Shown here in pieces: positions 37,897-47,218 of a stretch of DNA of 64,000 bases (position 1 is its first letter; the number at the start of each line of letters is the position of its first letter). This DNA is from Rhizobium sp. WYJ-E13 (GTDB lineage: Bacteria; Pseudomonadota; Alphaproteobacteria; Rhizobiales; Rhizobiaceae), in assembly GCF_018987265.1 (NCBI RefSeq), contig NZ_CP076854.1:620001-684000 (forward strand), given 5' to 3'. A program made the position numbers and the translations under genes. Below the pieces are notes generated by a model. It worked only from the letters and a program-made list of their open reading frames with translations. It did not search any database and was not told the DNA's origin.

Positions 37897-39726
37897 GTGA
37901 TAGCAAGCGAATTTCATTCAGCCGAACAGGAGGCAAGAGGCGACGGGCTTGCAGCCCGCATTCTGAGGGCGATCGAAGCCGTGCTCGGCGTGGCAGCTGC
38001 GTCTGTGCTTGCCGTGCTGCTCGTCATGGTGCTGGTCACGGTCTGCATGCGCTACTTCTTTGCTGCCGGTTTTATCGGTGCGGAAGATCTCGGCATCTGG
38101 CTACATGTGCTGCTGATCGGGCTCGGTGCCCCGCTTAGCCTCAACAGTGCGCTCGCCATGCGTCTCGATGTCTTCGTCAACATGCTGCCGGAGCAGCTGC
38201 GTCCGGCAACACAGATCGCGGCCGATGTTTTTACCGTGCTGTCCGGCTTGATCCTGAGCTTCGGCGGCAGCGAGATCATGACCATGCTCGGCGGCACGTC
38301 CCCAACGCTCGGCGTGCCGGAATGGATCCGCTTCGGTTTCCTTGGCGCCGGCGGCACGCTGATCCTCATCGTCCTTCTGCTGCAGCGCATCGCTGAAGGG
38401 AAGGCGTTGCCGGTCCTGGTCGCCTTCGCGATAGGGGCGGCACTCTATGCCGGTATCCCGCAGTTCACCATCGAGCTTGACTGGCCGCCCAGTATCTATC
38501 TTGGCCTGATCGCGGCAATCGGCCTGGTCCTCGCCGCCCCGCTGCCGCACGCGTTCCTGGCCGCCGCCTATATCGTCATCGCCTTCGGCAGCAGCCTGCC
38601 AGAACCGGCGATCGTCTCTTCGACCGTCACGGGCGTCTCGAAATTCCTGCTGCTCGCCATACCCTTCTTTCTGCTCGCCGGCGGATTGTTAACGGTATCG
38701 GGCGTCGCGAATCAGCTCGTTCGCTTTGCTGCTGCCATGGTGGGCCATCGTCGCGCCGGACTTGCCCAAACGACGCTGTTGACCAGTGTGCTTTTTTCCG
38801 GTGCCTCCGGCTCTTCGGTGGCCAATGCCGCCTTCGGCGCGTCGACCTTCCAGCCGGAACTCGTTCGCCACGGTTATCCGCCGGCGAAGGCTGCGGCGAT
38901 CATCGCCGCGACCTCGGTGCTCGACAACGTCATCCCGCCGTCGATCGCCTTCCTGATCCTGGCGACCGCCACCAATCTTTCGGTAGGCTCCCTGTTGGTC
39001 GGCGGTTTCTTTGCCGGCGGGCTCATGGCCATCTGCCTTGCCGTTGCCATTCATCTGACTGTCCGCGATCAGGCACCGTTGCCGCGTGCCACAGCAGCGC
39101 AGCGCTGGCAGTCGTCCGTCCAGGCGATCCCGGCCTTCGGTCTCGGTGTCATCGTCGTGGTCGGCATCCGCATCGGCATCGTCACGACGACGGAAGCTGC
39201 TGCACTTGCCGCCTTCTACACCTTCCTGCTCGGCATCGGTGCGCGTCTTGGCGTCCTCTCGCTCTATGCCGCCTTCCGGCAGGCGGCTATCGAGGCTGCG
39301 GCGATCGGCTTGCTGATCGGCGCGGCCGGTCCCTTCGCCTTCCTGCTTGCCGTCGATGATGTCTCCGGCCTGATCTCCAACCTGACGACGGCGCTTGGCG
39401 GTAGTGGTCTCGCCGTGATCCTGCTCTCCAACATCATCCTCCTCGTCGTCGGGCTGGTTCTCGATATCGGCGCTGCGATCCTGCTGTTCGGGCCGATCCT
39501 GCTGCCAGCCGCCGTCGCCGCCGGCATCGATCCCATCCATTTCGGCGTCATCATCGTGGTCAATCTGATGATCCACGGGCTGACACCACCGCTCGGCATG
39601 CTGATCTTCGTCGTCAGCGGCGTGACCCGCATTCCAGCCTCCGCCCTGTTCAAGGCAGTCGTTCCCTATCTGCTTGCCCTTCTCGTCTCGCTCGCAATCC
39701 TTTGCGCCTGGGCGATCATCTTCTAA
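37897..39726 (+). CDS. TRAP transporter permease, fused small (DctQ) and large (DctM) subunits
   Basis: 609 residues. The first part (about 20-170) is a four-helix DctQ domain (VCMRYFFAAGFIGAEDLGIWLH); the rest is a DctM domain of about twelve helices with SVLFSGASGSSVANAAFGAS, VIPPSIAFLILA and IHGLTPPLGMLIFV. The start appears to be GTG at 37897 with AAGAAAG before it. It imports an organic acid or similar anion using the sodium gradient together with the binding protein that follows. It begins directly after gene debris. Confidence 0.9.
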   Translation: MIASEFHSAEQEARGDGLAARILRAIEAVLGVAAASVLAVLLVMVLVTVCMRYFFAAGFIGAEDLGIWLHVLLIGLGAPLSLNSALAMRLDVFVNMLPEQLRPATQIAADVFTVLSGLILSFGGSEIMTMLGGTSPTLGVPEWIRFGFLGAGGTLILIVLLLQRIAEGKALPVLVAFAIGAALYAGIPQFTIELDWPPSIYLGLIAAIGLVLAAPLPHAFLAAAYIVIAFGSSLPEPAIVSSTVTGVSKFLLLAIPFFLLAGGLLTVSGVANQLVRFAAAMVGHRRAGLAQTTLLTSVLFSGASGSSVANAAFGASTFQPELVRHGYPPAKAAAIIAATSVLDNVIPPSIAFLILATATNLSVGSLLVGGFFAGGLMAICLAVAIHLTVRDQAPLPRATAAQRWQSSVQAIPAFGLGVIVVVGIRIGIVTTTEAAALAAFYTFLLGIGARLGVLSLYAAFRQAAIEAAAIGLLIGAAGPFAFLLAVDDVSGLISNLTTALGGSGLAVILLSNIILLVVGLVLDIGAAILLFGPILLPAAVAAGIDPIHFGVIIVVNLMIHGLTPPLGMLIFVVSGVTRIPASALFKAVVPYLLALLVSLAILCAWAIIF

Positions 39727-39743
39727 CCGACAGGACCTCATTC

Positions 39744-40742
39744 ATGGACAATCTCAACCGGCGCAATTTCCTGAAGACCGCCGCGATTGCCGGCACTGCC
39801 CTTGCCGCACCGGCCTTCGTTCGCACGGCGTCTGCCCGCACGACGACGATCACCATCGCCTCACTCCTCGGCGACGACAAGCCGGAGACCAAGATCTGGG
39901 TGAAGATCAGCGAGTTGGTCGAAGCCAAGCTGCCTGGTCAGTTCAAATTCAACATCGTCAAGAACGGCGCGCTTGGCGGCGAAAAGGAGGTGGCGGAGGG
40001 CGTTCGTCTTGGCTCCATCCACGCCAGCCTTTCGACGGTCTCATCGCTCTCCGGCTGGGCGCCGGAACTGCAGATCCTTGATCTTCCCTTCCTGTTCCGC
40101 GATGCCGATCATGTGCGCCGTACCGTCAGCGGCGATATCGGCACCGATCTGAGGGGCAAGCTGCAGGCGCAGAATTTCGTCGTCGGCGATTTCATCAATT
40201 ATGGCGCCCGTCATCTCCTGACCAAGGAGCCAGTGATGCGCCCGGAACAGCTCAAGGGCAAGCGCATCCGCGTTATTCAGAGCCCGCTGCACACCAAGCT
40301 CTGGAGCGCCTTCGGCACGACGCCGATCGGTATCCCGATCACCGAAACCTATAATTCGCTGGCAACCGGTGTTGCCGACGCGATGGACCTCACCAAGTCC
40401 GCCTACGCCGGCTTCAAGCTCTACGAGGTCGTGCCCTACATGACCGAGACCGGCCACATCTGGGCGTCGGGCATCATCTATTATTCCTCGACCTTTTGGG
40501 GTGGCCTCAACGACGAGCAGAAGACCGTCTTCCAGCAGGCGTCCAGCGAAGGTGCAGCCTATTTCAACCAGCTCATCGTCGATGACGAGGCGGCATCCGT
40601 CGAAGTCTCGCTGAAGAACGGCGGCAAGCTGCTGAAGCCGGAAGCTTTCGAGGAATGGCAGAAGGGTGCCAAGGGCGTTTGGGACGATTTCGCTTCCATC
40701 GTCGGCGGGCTGGACCGCATCAAGGCCGTCCAGTCGGCCTGA
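39744..40742 (+). CDS. TRAP transporter substrate-binding protein, DctP type
   Basis: 332 residues from the ATG at 39744. The signal has a twin-arginine motif (RRNFLKTAA) and ends near ASA. DctP-family marks are NGALGGEKEVAEGVRLGSI, LKGKRIRVIQSPLH with the carboxylate-binding Arg, and ETYNSLATGVADAMD. Seventeen bases after the permease gene. The ligand is probably a carboxylate. Confidence 0.92.
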   Translation: MDNLNRRNFLKTAAIAGTALAAPAFVRTASARTTTITIASLLGDDKPETKIWVKISELVEAKLPGQFKFNIVKNGALGGEKEVAEGVRLGSIHASLSTVSSLSGWAPELQILDLPFLFRDADHVRRTVSGDIGTDLRGKLQAQNFVVGDFINYGARHLLTKEPVMRPEQLKGKRIRVIQSPLHTKLWSAFGTTPIGIPITETYNSLATGVADAMDLTKSAYAGFKLYEVVPYMTETGHIWASGIIYYSSTFWGGLNDEQKTVFQQASSEGAAYFNQLIVDDEAASVEVSLKNGGKLLKPEAFEEWQKGAKGVWDDFASIVGGLDRIKAVQSA

Positions 40743-40755
40743 AGAAATTCTGACC

Positions 40756-40783
40756 GCAAGGCTGGCTTGTCAGCCAGCCTTGC
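40756..40783. terminator. Bidirectional stem-loop between TRAP genes and amide operon
   Basis: GCAAGGCTGGC, loop TTGTCA, GCCAGCCTTGC: perfect 11-bp stem between the convergent ends at 40742 and 40817. A short T-stretch (CCTTTT) follows on the plus strand. Confidence 0.8.
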
Positions 40784-40816
40784 TCACCTTTTGGGGCGAC
40801 GCTGATGCCGTCGAGT

Positions 40817-41170
40817 TCACGCCGGCTCCTCTTCCAGTATTTTCACCGGCCGGTCCCACTGGATGAGCACGACACAGCCCGTATCGCTCCATACCGAATG
40901 TTCGGTGCCAGGTGCATTGACGATGTAACTGCCGCGGCCGTAATCGCCCGCTTCATCGGATTGGACGCCGTCAAGCACAAGGATGGTTTCCAGCCCCTCA
41001 TGACGATGGCGGGGGACGCTGGCGCCGGCCTCGTATTTCAACAATGCGACGCCTGGCTGATCACCTTCGAAGCGGCGGATCCAATGGATGGTTACGTCGT
41101 CGCGGAAGGGGCCGAATTCCAGATCCTTCCAGCCGCCGGATGTGAGCAGTTCGCGGGTCGTTTCAGGCAT
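40817..41170 (-). CDS. Cupin-domain protein
   Basis: 117 residues, single cupin barrel of the ChrR-like type. Metal ligands are visible in VPRHRHEGLETILVLDG (His, His, Glu) and GTEHSVW (His). The ATG at 41170 overlaps the hydrolase gene upstream by eight bases. Last gene of the biuret/amide operon. It could be a small metalloenzyme or a sensor of an operon metabolite; no function can be assigned from sequence. Confidence 0.8.
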   Translation of the reverse strand: MPETTRELLTSGGWKDLEFGPFRDDVTIHWIRRFEGDQPGVALLKYEAGASVPRHRHEGLETILVLDGVQSDEAGDYGRGSYIVNAPGTEHSVWSDTGCVVLIQWDRPVKILEEEPA

Positions 41171-41831
41171 GAGCGATGCTTTCCAAGATATCGTCGACAT
41201 GGGCCGTCCAGCCGACGATCGCGCCTTGGGCACGGATCATGGCGATGGCGGCCGCCTTGAATTCGGGGAAATAGCTTTCCGTCGCCTCTTCGGCGAGCAG
41301 GCATTCGTAGCCGCGGTCATTTGCCTCCCGCATGGTCGTCTGCACACAGACTTCCGTCGTCACACCGGCGAAGACGAGCTGTTCAATACCCTTTTCCTGC
41401 AAGATATCGCCAAGCTCAGTGGCATAGAAGGCGCCCTTGCCGGGCTTTTCAATGACCACTTCGCCCTTGACGGGCGCAAGTTCCGGCAGGATTGCCGTAC
41501 CGGGCTCGCCCGAAATCAGGATCCGGCCCATAGGGCCTTCGTCGCCGATCCGGAGCATCGGGCTGCCGCGATCGCGTTTTGCCGGCGGCAGGTCCGAGAG
41601 GTCGGGCCTATGACATTCCATCGTATGGATGACCGGCAGGCCGGCATTACGGAAGCCCTGGATGAGGCGCTTGACATCGGGCACGATCCTGGTGATGCGA
41701 CTGACATCATTGCCGAGGCTGGCGCCGAAGCCGCCGGGCTCGGCGAAGTCGCGCTGCATGTCGATGACGATGAGGGCGAGCCGGTCGTGCTTCACCGGAA
41801 AGGCGAAGGGTTCTGCCTTGATCTCCGCCAT
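41163..41831 (-). CDS. Isochorismatase-family cysteine hydrolase, possibly biuret/triuret-type amidohydrolase
   Basis: 222 residues. The catalytic triad is visible as Asp24 (VIDMQRDF), Lys129 (IEKPGKGAFY) and Cys162 ([19 protein letters not shown]). Large parts of the core follow BiuH closely (HRPDLSDLPPAKR; GPMGRILISGEPG), yet it belongs to a different subgroup with PGGFGASLGNDV after the Asp. Encoded in the same operon as BiuH, it may handle a related linear amide such as triuret or a carbamoylated compound; that is inference. It overlaps its neighbours on both sides. Confidence 0.87.
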   Translation of the reverse strand: MAEIKAEPFAFPVKHDRLALIVIDMQRDFAEPGGFGASLGNDVSRITRIVPDVKRLIQGFRNAGLPVIHTMECHRPDLSDLPPAKRDRGSPMLRIGDEGPMGRILISGEPGTAILPELAPVKGEVVIEKPGKGAFYATELGDILQEKGIEQLVFAGVTTEVCVQTTMREANDRGYECLLAEEATESYFPEFKAAAIAMIRAQGAIVGWTAHVDDILESIAHA

Positions 41832-43381
41832 CAGTGATGCCCCGCCATGTGGGCGCCGATGATGCCGATATTGGCGGAGAGGGCCGGTGTCTCGTAAACC
41901 AGCCTGCCCTCGGAAATCACCATGATGCGGTCGGACATTTCGAGCAGTTCGTCGAGGTCTTCGGAGAGCAGCAGTACAGCCGCCCCGGAATTGCGGGCCT
42001 TCATGATGCGGGCCCGGATCTCGGCGACGGCTGAGAAGTCGAGGCCGAAACAGGGGTTCGAGACAATCAGCAGATCCACCTCGCCGGTCAGCTCGCGGGC
42101 GAGCACGGCGCGCTGCACATTGCCGCCTGAAAGTGCCGCGATCGGCGATGAAGAAGAGGCCGTCTTCACCTTGAAGTCAGAAATCAGCGCCGTGGCGCGT
42201 TTCTTCATCCTGCCCTTGCTAAGCCAGATCGCGTCCTTGCCGTCGGCCCTCAGATCGAAGGTCCGGAAGGCGAGGTTCTCGCTGACCGTCATGCGCGGGG
42301 CACAGGCATTCTGCAGCGGCTCCTCCGGGATGAAACGGACATTGTTCCTGCGGGTCTCGGGACGTGTCGCGCCATAAATCTCGCCATTGACGCTCACACG
42401 GCCGGTATCGGTCGTCCGCTGTCCGGCCAGGATTTCCGTCAGCTCCTTCTGGCCGTTGCCCGATATGCCGGCGATGCCGACGATCTCGCCCGAGCGGACC
42501 GTGAGATTATCTATCTCGATGGTCTTGAGGCCCGAGCGGTCCGGTGCCTTGACCTGCTCGACGGTCAGGACAGGCTTGGCGGTCTCTGAAACCGGAACGC
42601 GGGTGTCGAGTTCAGCAAGCTTGACGTCGCCGATCATCATTGCCGCCATATCGGCGGTGGAGAGCTCGCCGACCTTGCCGGTGCCGACCAGCCTGCCGCG
42701 CCGCAGGATCGACACGGCATCGGCGAATTTCGTCACCTCGTGAAATTTGTGGGAGATCATCAGCACGGTCAATTCTCCGCGCTCGGTCATGCCACGCACG
42801 AGGCCGAGCATCTCATCGGCTTCGGCGGGCGTCAGTACGGAGGTCGGCTCGTCGAGCACCAGGAAGGAGCGGCCGAGATAGAGCTGCTTGACGATCTCCA
42901 GCTTCTGCTTTTCGCCGGCGGCAAGCTCGCTCACCGGACGATCAAGCGGGATCTTGAACGGCATGCGCTCTATGAAGGTCGCAAGTTCTCTCCGCTCTTT
43001 CGCCCAGTTGATGATGGCCGGGACTTCCGCACGGCTGATGACGAGGTTTTCAGCACCCGTCAGCGACGGGACCAGGGTGAAATGCTGGTAAACCATGCCG
43101 AGGCCATAGGTCGCTGCATCCTTGGGTGAAGCGACCGCCACTTCGCGGCCGTCGACGGAAAGCGAGCCCGATGTCGCGTGATAGAAGCCCATGATACATT
43201 TGACGAGCGTTGACTTGCCGGCGCCGTTTTCGCCGAGCAGAGCATGAAAGCTGCCGGAAGGCACCTTGATCGAGACGTGGTCGAGTGCGGTGAAGTTGCC
43301 GAATCGCATCGTCATGTCGATCGTGTCGATGCCGACGGCTTTGCCGGCTTGCGGGAGGGGAGTGTCGCGGACAGTGCTCAT
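41831..43381 (-). CDS. ABC importer double ATPase of the BMP/nucleoside type
   Basis: 516 residues, two ABC domains in one chain like RbsA/YufO. The N-terminal domain has Walker [10 protein letters not shown] and [15 protein letters not shown]; the C-terminal one is degenerate ([16 protein letters not shown]), as usual in this class. It serves the permeases at 45143-47199 and the BMP binding protein. Its gene is placed between two hydrolase genes, with ATGA/TGATG overlaps on both sides, which ties import and hydrolysis together. Confidence 0.92.
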   Translation of the reverse strand: MSTVRDTPLPQAGKAVGIDTIDMTMRFGNFTALDHVSIKVPSGSFHALLGENGAGKSTLVKCIMGFYHATSGSLSVDGREVAVASPKDAATYGLGMVYQHFTLVPSLTGAENLVISRAEVPAIINWAKERRELATFIERMPFKIPLDRPVSELAAGEKQKLEIVKQLYLGRSFLVLDEPTSVLTPAEADEMLGLVRGMTERGELTVLMISHKFHEVTKFADAVSILRRGRLVGTGKVGELSTADMAAMMIGDVKLAELDTRVPVSETAKPVLTVEQVKAPDRSGLKTIEIDNLTVRSGEIVGIAGISGNGQKELTEILAGQRTTDTGRVSVNGEIYGATRPETRRNNVRFIPEEPLQNACAPRMTVSENLAFRTFDLRADGKDAIWLSKGRMKKRATALISDFKVKTASSSSPIAALSGGNVQRAVLARELTGEVDLLIVSNPCFGLDFSAVAEIRARIMKARNSGAAVLLLSEDLDELLEMSDRIMVISEGRLVYETPALSANIGIIGAHMAGHH

Positions 43382-44079
43382 GGCAGCTGGCTCACAAACG
43401 TCTCGGAATTGGAGACGGAGCCGAAGACGCCGCCCTGCATCTTGACCATCTTGATGGCGGCGAGGTGGTTACCGTAATCGGTAGCCCCGCAGCAGTCTTC
43501 CAAAAGGAGGCATTCGAAGCCGCGATCGTTTGCCTCGCGCATGGTGGTCGAGACGCAGACATCGGTGGTGATGCCGGTGAGGATGATGTTCTCGATGCGC
43601 TTCTGGTTGAGGATCAGCTCCAGATCGGTGGCACAAAAGGAGCCCTTGCCGGGCTTGTCAATGATCGTCTCACCCTCGATCGGGTAGAGTTCGGGAATGA
43701 TGTCCCAGCCCGGTTCGCCGCGGGTCAGGATGCGCCCACAAGGCCCAGGATCGCCGATCCCTGCGCCAATGCGCTGCGAGCGCCAGCGCTTGTTGGCCGG
43801 CAGGTCGGCCAGATCGGGGCGATGGCCCTCGCGGGTGTGAATGATGTGGTAGCCCTTGGCGCGCATGGCGGCGAGCACGCGTCTGATCGGTCCGATGGGT
43901 GCCTGGACCAGTGACAGGTCGTAGCCCATGTGGTCGACATAACCGCCCTTGCCGCAGAAATCGGTCTGCATGTCGATGATGATGAGGGCGGTATTGTCCG
44001 GCCGCAGGGCGCCGTTATAGGGCCAGGCATAGGGATCGGCGTCGATATAATGTCCTTTGCTCTCGACCATGGCGTCCAT
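43378..44079 (-). CDS. biuH: Biuret amidohydrolase
   Basis: 233 residues closely matching, as I remember it, the characterised BiuH of Rhizobium leguminosarum. The catalytic Asp36 (IIIDMQTDF), Lys142 ([10 protein letters not shown]) and Cys175 ([17 protein letters not shown]) fall on exactly the published residue numbers. It cleaves biuret to allophanate and ammonia in the cytoplasm. Allophanate hydrolase (AtzF) and AtzE, or cyanuric acid hydrolase, are not in this window, so allophanate must be finished elsewhere. Twelve bases after the amidase gene; overlaps the ATPase gene. Confidence 0.92.
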   Translation of the reverse strand: MDAMVESKGHYIDADPYAWPYNGALRPDNTALIIIDMQTDFCGKGGYVDHMGYDLSLVQAPIGPIRRVLAAMRAKGYHIIHTREGHRPDLADLPANKRWRSQRIGAGIGDPGPCGRILTRGEPGWDIIPELYPIEGETIIDKPGKGSFCATDLELILNQKRIENIILTGITTDVCVSTTMREANDRGFECLLLEDCCGATDYGNHLAAIKMVKMQGGVFGSVSNSETFVSQLP

Positions 44080-44091
44080 CGTCTTCTTCTC

Positions 44092-45108
44092 CTATTCACC
44101 CGCGAGTTTGAATGTTTCGCCGTAGCGGCGCGTCGGCTTGTCGAAACCGCAGGACGTACCGTCTGTGACCTTCACCTGATCTTCCCAGGGAAGACGGTAT
44201 TTGCCGGCGATGAGATCGTGCATGTAGGTGTAGGGCGCATCATCAGCGCCGCCGGCCACGGCGACATAGCCGCGGTGGCCGAACTGGTAGATGTTGTTTT
44301 CGACACCCCAACCGAGGCGGGCTTCGCGCACGAGATCGGGGCGGACTTCGGCGGTGATGATCTCGTTGACGCGGCCCGATGTTCCGTGAGCGATGATCGA
44401 GCCGTCGAAATTGCAGATCATGCCTTCGCCCATCGAATCGAAGATGCCGTCCGAGCCGCACATGCAGACGCTCGCCGTGACCATGAGGTTGCAGAAGGCG
44501 TTCGACTGGTTGGTGAATTTCCAGCTTTCGCGGATTGGCGCCGTATAACCGGCGGTGCGGATCATGATCTCCGCACCCTTATAGGCGCATTCGCGCGCCA
44601 TCTCCGGGAACATGCCGTCATGGCAGATGATGAGCGCCAGCTTTGCGCCCTTCGGCCCGTCGATGACGGGAATGCCGAAATTGCCTGGCTCCCAAGGCTC
44701 GACCGGCACCCAGGGGTGCATCTTGCGGTAATAGAGCTTCAGCTCGCCCTTGTCGTCGATGATGATGCCCGAATTGTAGGGCATACCATCGGGGTTCAGT
44801 TCCATGATCGAGAAGCAGCCCCAGATCGCATTCTCCCTGCACGCCTTCTTGAAGGCTGCGACCTCCGGCCCGTCGAGCGTGCACATGATCTCGGGATTGG
44901 TGTCCATCGACAAGCCATGCAGGGCATATTCCGGGAAAACGACGAGGTCCATGCCCGGCTGATTGCGCCGCGCCTTGCCGATGAGATCGATGATGACCTG
45001 CGTCTGGCGGGCGAGATCTTCCCTCGTGACGGTCACGGGAAGCTGCAGTTGCACGAGACCGATGCCGACGCCATGTTCCGACTTGTTCAATCCGCCGAGG
45101 CCATTCAT
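44092..45108 (-). CDS. Formamidase / short-chain aliphatic amidase (nitrilase superfamily)
   Basis: 338 residues, near the length of formamidase AmiF (334) and amidase AmiE (346). The Glu-Lys-Cys triad is visible: Glu60 (VVFPEYALHG), Lys129 (YYRKMHPW) and Cys162 (LIICHDGMFPE). PWEDQVKVTDG and NNIYQFGHRGY near the C-terminus also match AmiF. It should release ammonia from formamide or another small amide. A good ribosome binding site (AAAGGAG) precedes the ATG. Confidence 0.88.
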   Translation of the reverse strand: MNGLGGLNKSEHGVGIGLVQLQLPVTVTREDLARQTQVIIDLIGKARRNQPGMDLVVFPEYALHGLSMDTNPEIMCTLDGPEVAAFKKACRENAIWGCFSIMELNPDGMPYNSGIIIDDKGELKLYYRKMHPWVPVEPWEPGNFGIPVIDGPKGAKLALIICHDGMFPEMARECAYKGAEIMIRTAGYTAPIRESWKFTNQSNAFCNLMVTASVCMCGSDGIFDSMGEGMICNFDGSIIAHGTSGRVNEIITAEVRPDLVREARLGWGVENNIYQFGHRGYVAVAGGADDAPYTYMHDLIAGKYRLPWEDQVKVTDGTSCGFDKPTRRYGETFKLAGE

Positions 45109-45142
45109 GGCTTGGCTCCTTTCATGCTTATTCTGTTCGGGC

Positions 45143-46069
45143 TCATTTCGTCAGGGAAAGCGCGCCGGGCGCACCGGCGAGCGAGCGTGTCGGCGACGAG
45201 GTCGCGATCATGATGATGAGGGTCAGCATGTAAGGGGCAGCGTAGAAGAGGTAGTAACCCTGGGTCACGCCGACCGATTGCAGTGCCGGGCCGAGTGCGC
45301 CGGCGCCCCCGAAGAGAAGAGCGGCGAGGAAGCAGCCGATCGGGTTCCAGCGGGCGAAGATGACAAGTGCTACGGCCATCAGGCCTTGGCCGGAGGAAAT
45401 GCCCTCGTTCCAAGAGCCAGGATAATAGAGCGAGAGATAGGCGCCGCCGACCGCCGCCAACGAGCCGCCGACGGCGGTGGCAAGCAGCCGCACGCGATCC
45501 GGATCGATGCCCATGGCGCGTGCAGCATCGGTACTGTCGCCGACGACTCGCAGGATCAGGCCGACGCGGGTGTTGCGGAAGGCCCACCAGAGGACAAAGG
45601 CGAGCGCAGCCCCGAGGATGAAGAGCGCGTTGATATTCAGCGCCGCCTGGATCTGCGGCATGCTCGACCAGAAGCCAAGCGGGATTGCCGGCAGATGCGG
45701 AGCGGCCGGCTGGATGAAGGATTTACCGAGGAAGAAGGCAAGACCGAGCCCGAACTGCATCATGGCGATGCCGATTGCGATATCGTTGACTTTCGGCCAT
45801 TTGCAGATCCAGCCATGAACCAGACCGAAGACCGCGCCTGTCGCCATGGCCGCGAGCACGCCGAGCCAGGGCGAATTGGTCATGACGGCAACGGCGTAGG
45901 CCGTCATGGCGCCGAAGACGAGTGTGCCCTCGAGCCCGAGATTGATGCGGCCGGAACGTTCGGTGATCGTCTCGCCGAGGCTGACGAAGATGAAGGGTGT
46001 GGAAACGCGAATGGCGCCCGCAAGGATGGCGAGGGGAACACCCCAGATGCCGATGCCTGTCTCTTCCAT
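45143..46069 (-). CDS. ABC permease of BMP/nucleoside importer (second subunit)
   Basis: 308 residues, about nine hydrophobic helices, BPD_transp_2 family. The segment ITERSGRINLGLEGTLVFGAM is the family hallmark after the first helix. Starts with a TGATG overlap on the first permease gene. Confidence 0.92.
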   Translation of the reverse strand: MEETGIGIWGVPLAILAGAIRVSTPFIFVSLGETITERSGRINLGLEGTLVFGAMTAYAVAVMTNSPWLGVLAAMATGAVFGLVHGWICKWPKVNDIAIGIAMMQFGLGLAFFLGKSFIQPAAPHLPAIPLGFWSSMPQIQAALNINALFILGAALAFVLWWAFRNTRVGLILRVVGDSTDAARAMGIDPDRVRLLATAVGGSLAAVGGAYLSLYYPGSWNEGISSGQGLMAVALVIFARWNPIGCFLAALLFGGAGALGPALQSVGVTQGYYLFYAAPYMLTLIIMIATSSPTRSLAGAPGALSLTK

Positions 46070-47199
46070 CAGAGGCTCCTTTTCCAGAGGTCGGGATTGA
46101 AGATCCTGAAGCGGCCGTAGAAGGTCTCGCAGAAGAGGATGACGATGAAAAGCGTGCCTTGCAGCACGAGAACTGTGGCGTCAGGCAGGCCCATGCGGCG
46201 CTGGATGAGGCCGCCGGAGGCATCGATCCCGCCAAGCAGGATTGCGACCGGGATGATCGCCAGCGGATTGTGGCGGGCGAGGAAAGCGACGAGGATGCCG
46301 GTATAGCCGTAACCTGCTGCGAGCGAGGCATTTGCGCTGCCTTGCACCGCTGCTACTTCGATCATGCCAGCGAGACCCGCGAAACTGCCGGCGATCGCGG
46401 TGAAGCCGGCAATCAGCTTGCCGACCGGTAGGCCCTGGATCTGGGCGGCGCGCACATTGCCGCCTGCGATGCGGGCGGCAAAGCCGAAGCTCGTCACCTC
46501 GATCAGGACCCAGGAGAGGATGCAGGCGATGATGCCGATAAGGAGGCCCCAATGCACGTCCATGCCGGGAATGTTGCCGAGCATATAGTCAGCCGGCAGC
46601 GGCCTGGTCGAGGGTTTGTTGAGACTGGCGGGATCGCGCAGCGGTCCTTCGACGAACTGGTTCATCAGGGCGATTGCGATATAGGAGAGCAGCAGCGACG
46701 AGATCGTCTCGTTGACACCGCGGTAGTGGCGCAGGAAACCGGCAAGGCCGATCCAGATGCCACCGATGACCATTGCGGCAAGCCCCATGAGAATGAGGGT
46801 CGGGAAGACGGGGGCAAAGCCGGCAAGCGGCATGGCCATCGCCGCGGCGGCGACGCCGCCCAGCACGACCGCTCCTTCCCCGCCGATAATGACGAGGCCG
46901 AGGCGAGCGGGCAGGGCGACGCAGAGTGCCGTCAGGAGAAGGGGTGCGGCACGGCTTAAGCTGTTCTGCATCGAAAACCAGCTGCCAAAGCCGCCGGTGT
47001 ACATGAGCTGGAAAAGTACCGCTGGCGATTTGCCGATCGCCAGGATGAAAAGAGAGAAGAGCGCAAGACCGATCAGGATGGCCGCAAGGCCGATGGCGAT
47101 GGGTTCCGCCCGCCGCGCCATCCATTCGAGGATGGGACGGAGCGAAGCTGGTTTTTCGGAAACGACTGATATTGCGGGATCATTGGCCTGAACAGTCAT
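46069..47199 (-). CDS. ABC permease of BMP/nucleoside importer (first subunit)
   Basis: 376 residues from the ATG at 47199, which follows GGGAGAAG; the frame opens at 47247 but without support. Branched-chain/ribose-type permease with about ten helices. LLLTALCVALPARLGLVIIGGEGAVVLGG is the conserved core (quoted in part: ARLGLVIIGGEGAVVLGG). Forms the channel with the second permease. Confidence 0.91.
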   Translation of the reverse strand: MTVQANDPAISVVSEKPASLRPILEWMARRAEPIAIGLAAILIGLALFSLFILAIGKSPAVLFQLMYTGGFGSWFSMQNSLSRAAPLLLTALCVALPARLGLVIIGGEGAVVLGGVAAAAMAMPLAGFAPVFPTLILMGLAAMVIGGIWIGLAGFLRHYRGVNETISSLLLSYIAIALMNQFVEGPLRDPASLNKPSTRPLPADYMLGNIPGMDVHWGLLIGIIACILSWVLIEVTSFGFAARIAGGNVRAAQIQGLPVGKLIAGFTAIAGSFAGLAGMIEVAAVQGSANASLAAGYGYTGILVAFLARHNPLAIIPVAILLGGIDASGGLIQRRMGLPDATVLVLQGTLFIVILFCETFYGRFRIFNPDLWKRSL

Positions 47200-47218
47200 G
47201 GCGCTTCTCCCTTCACGG

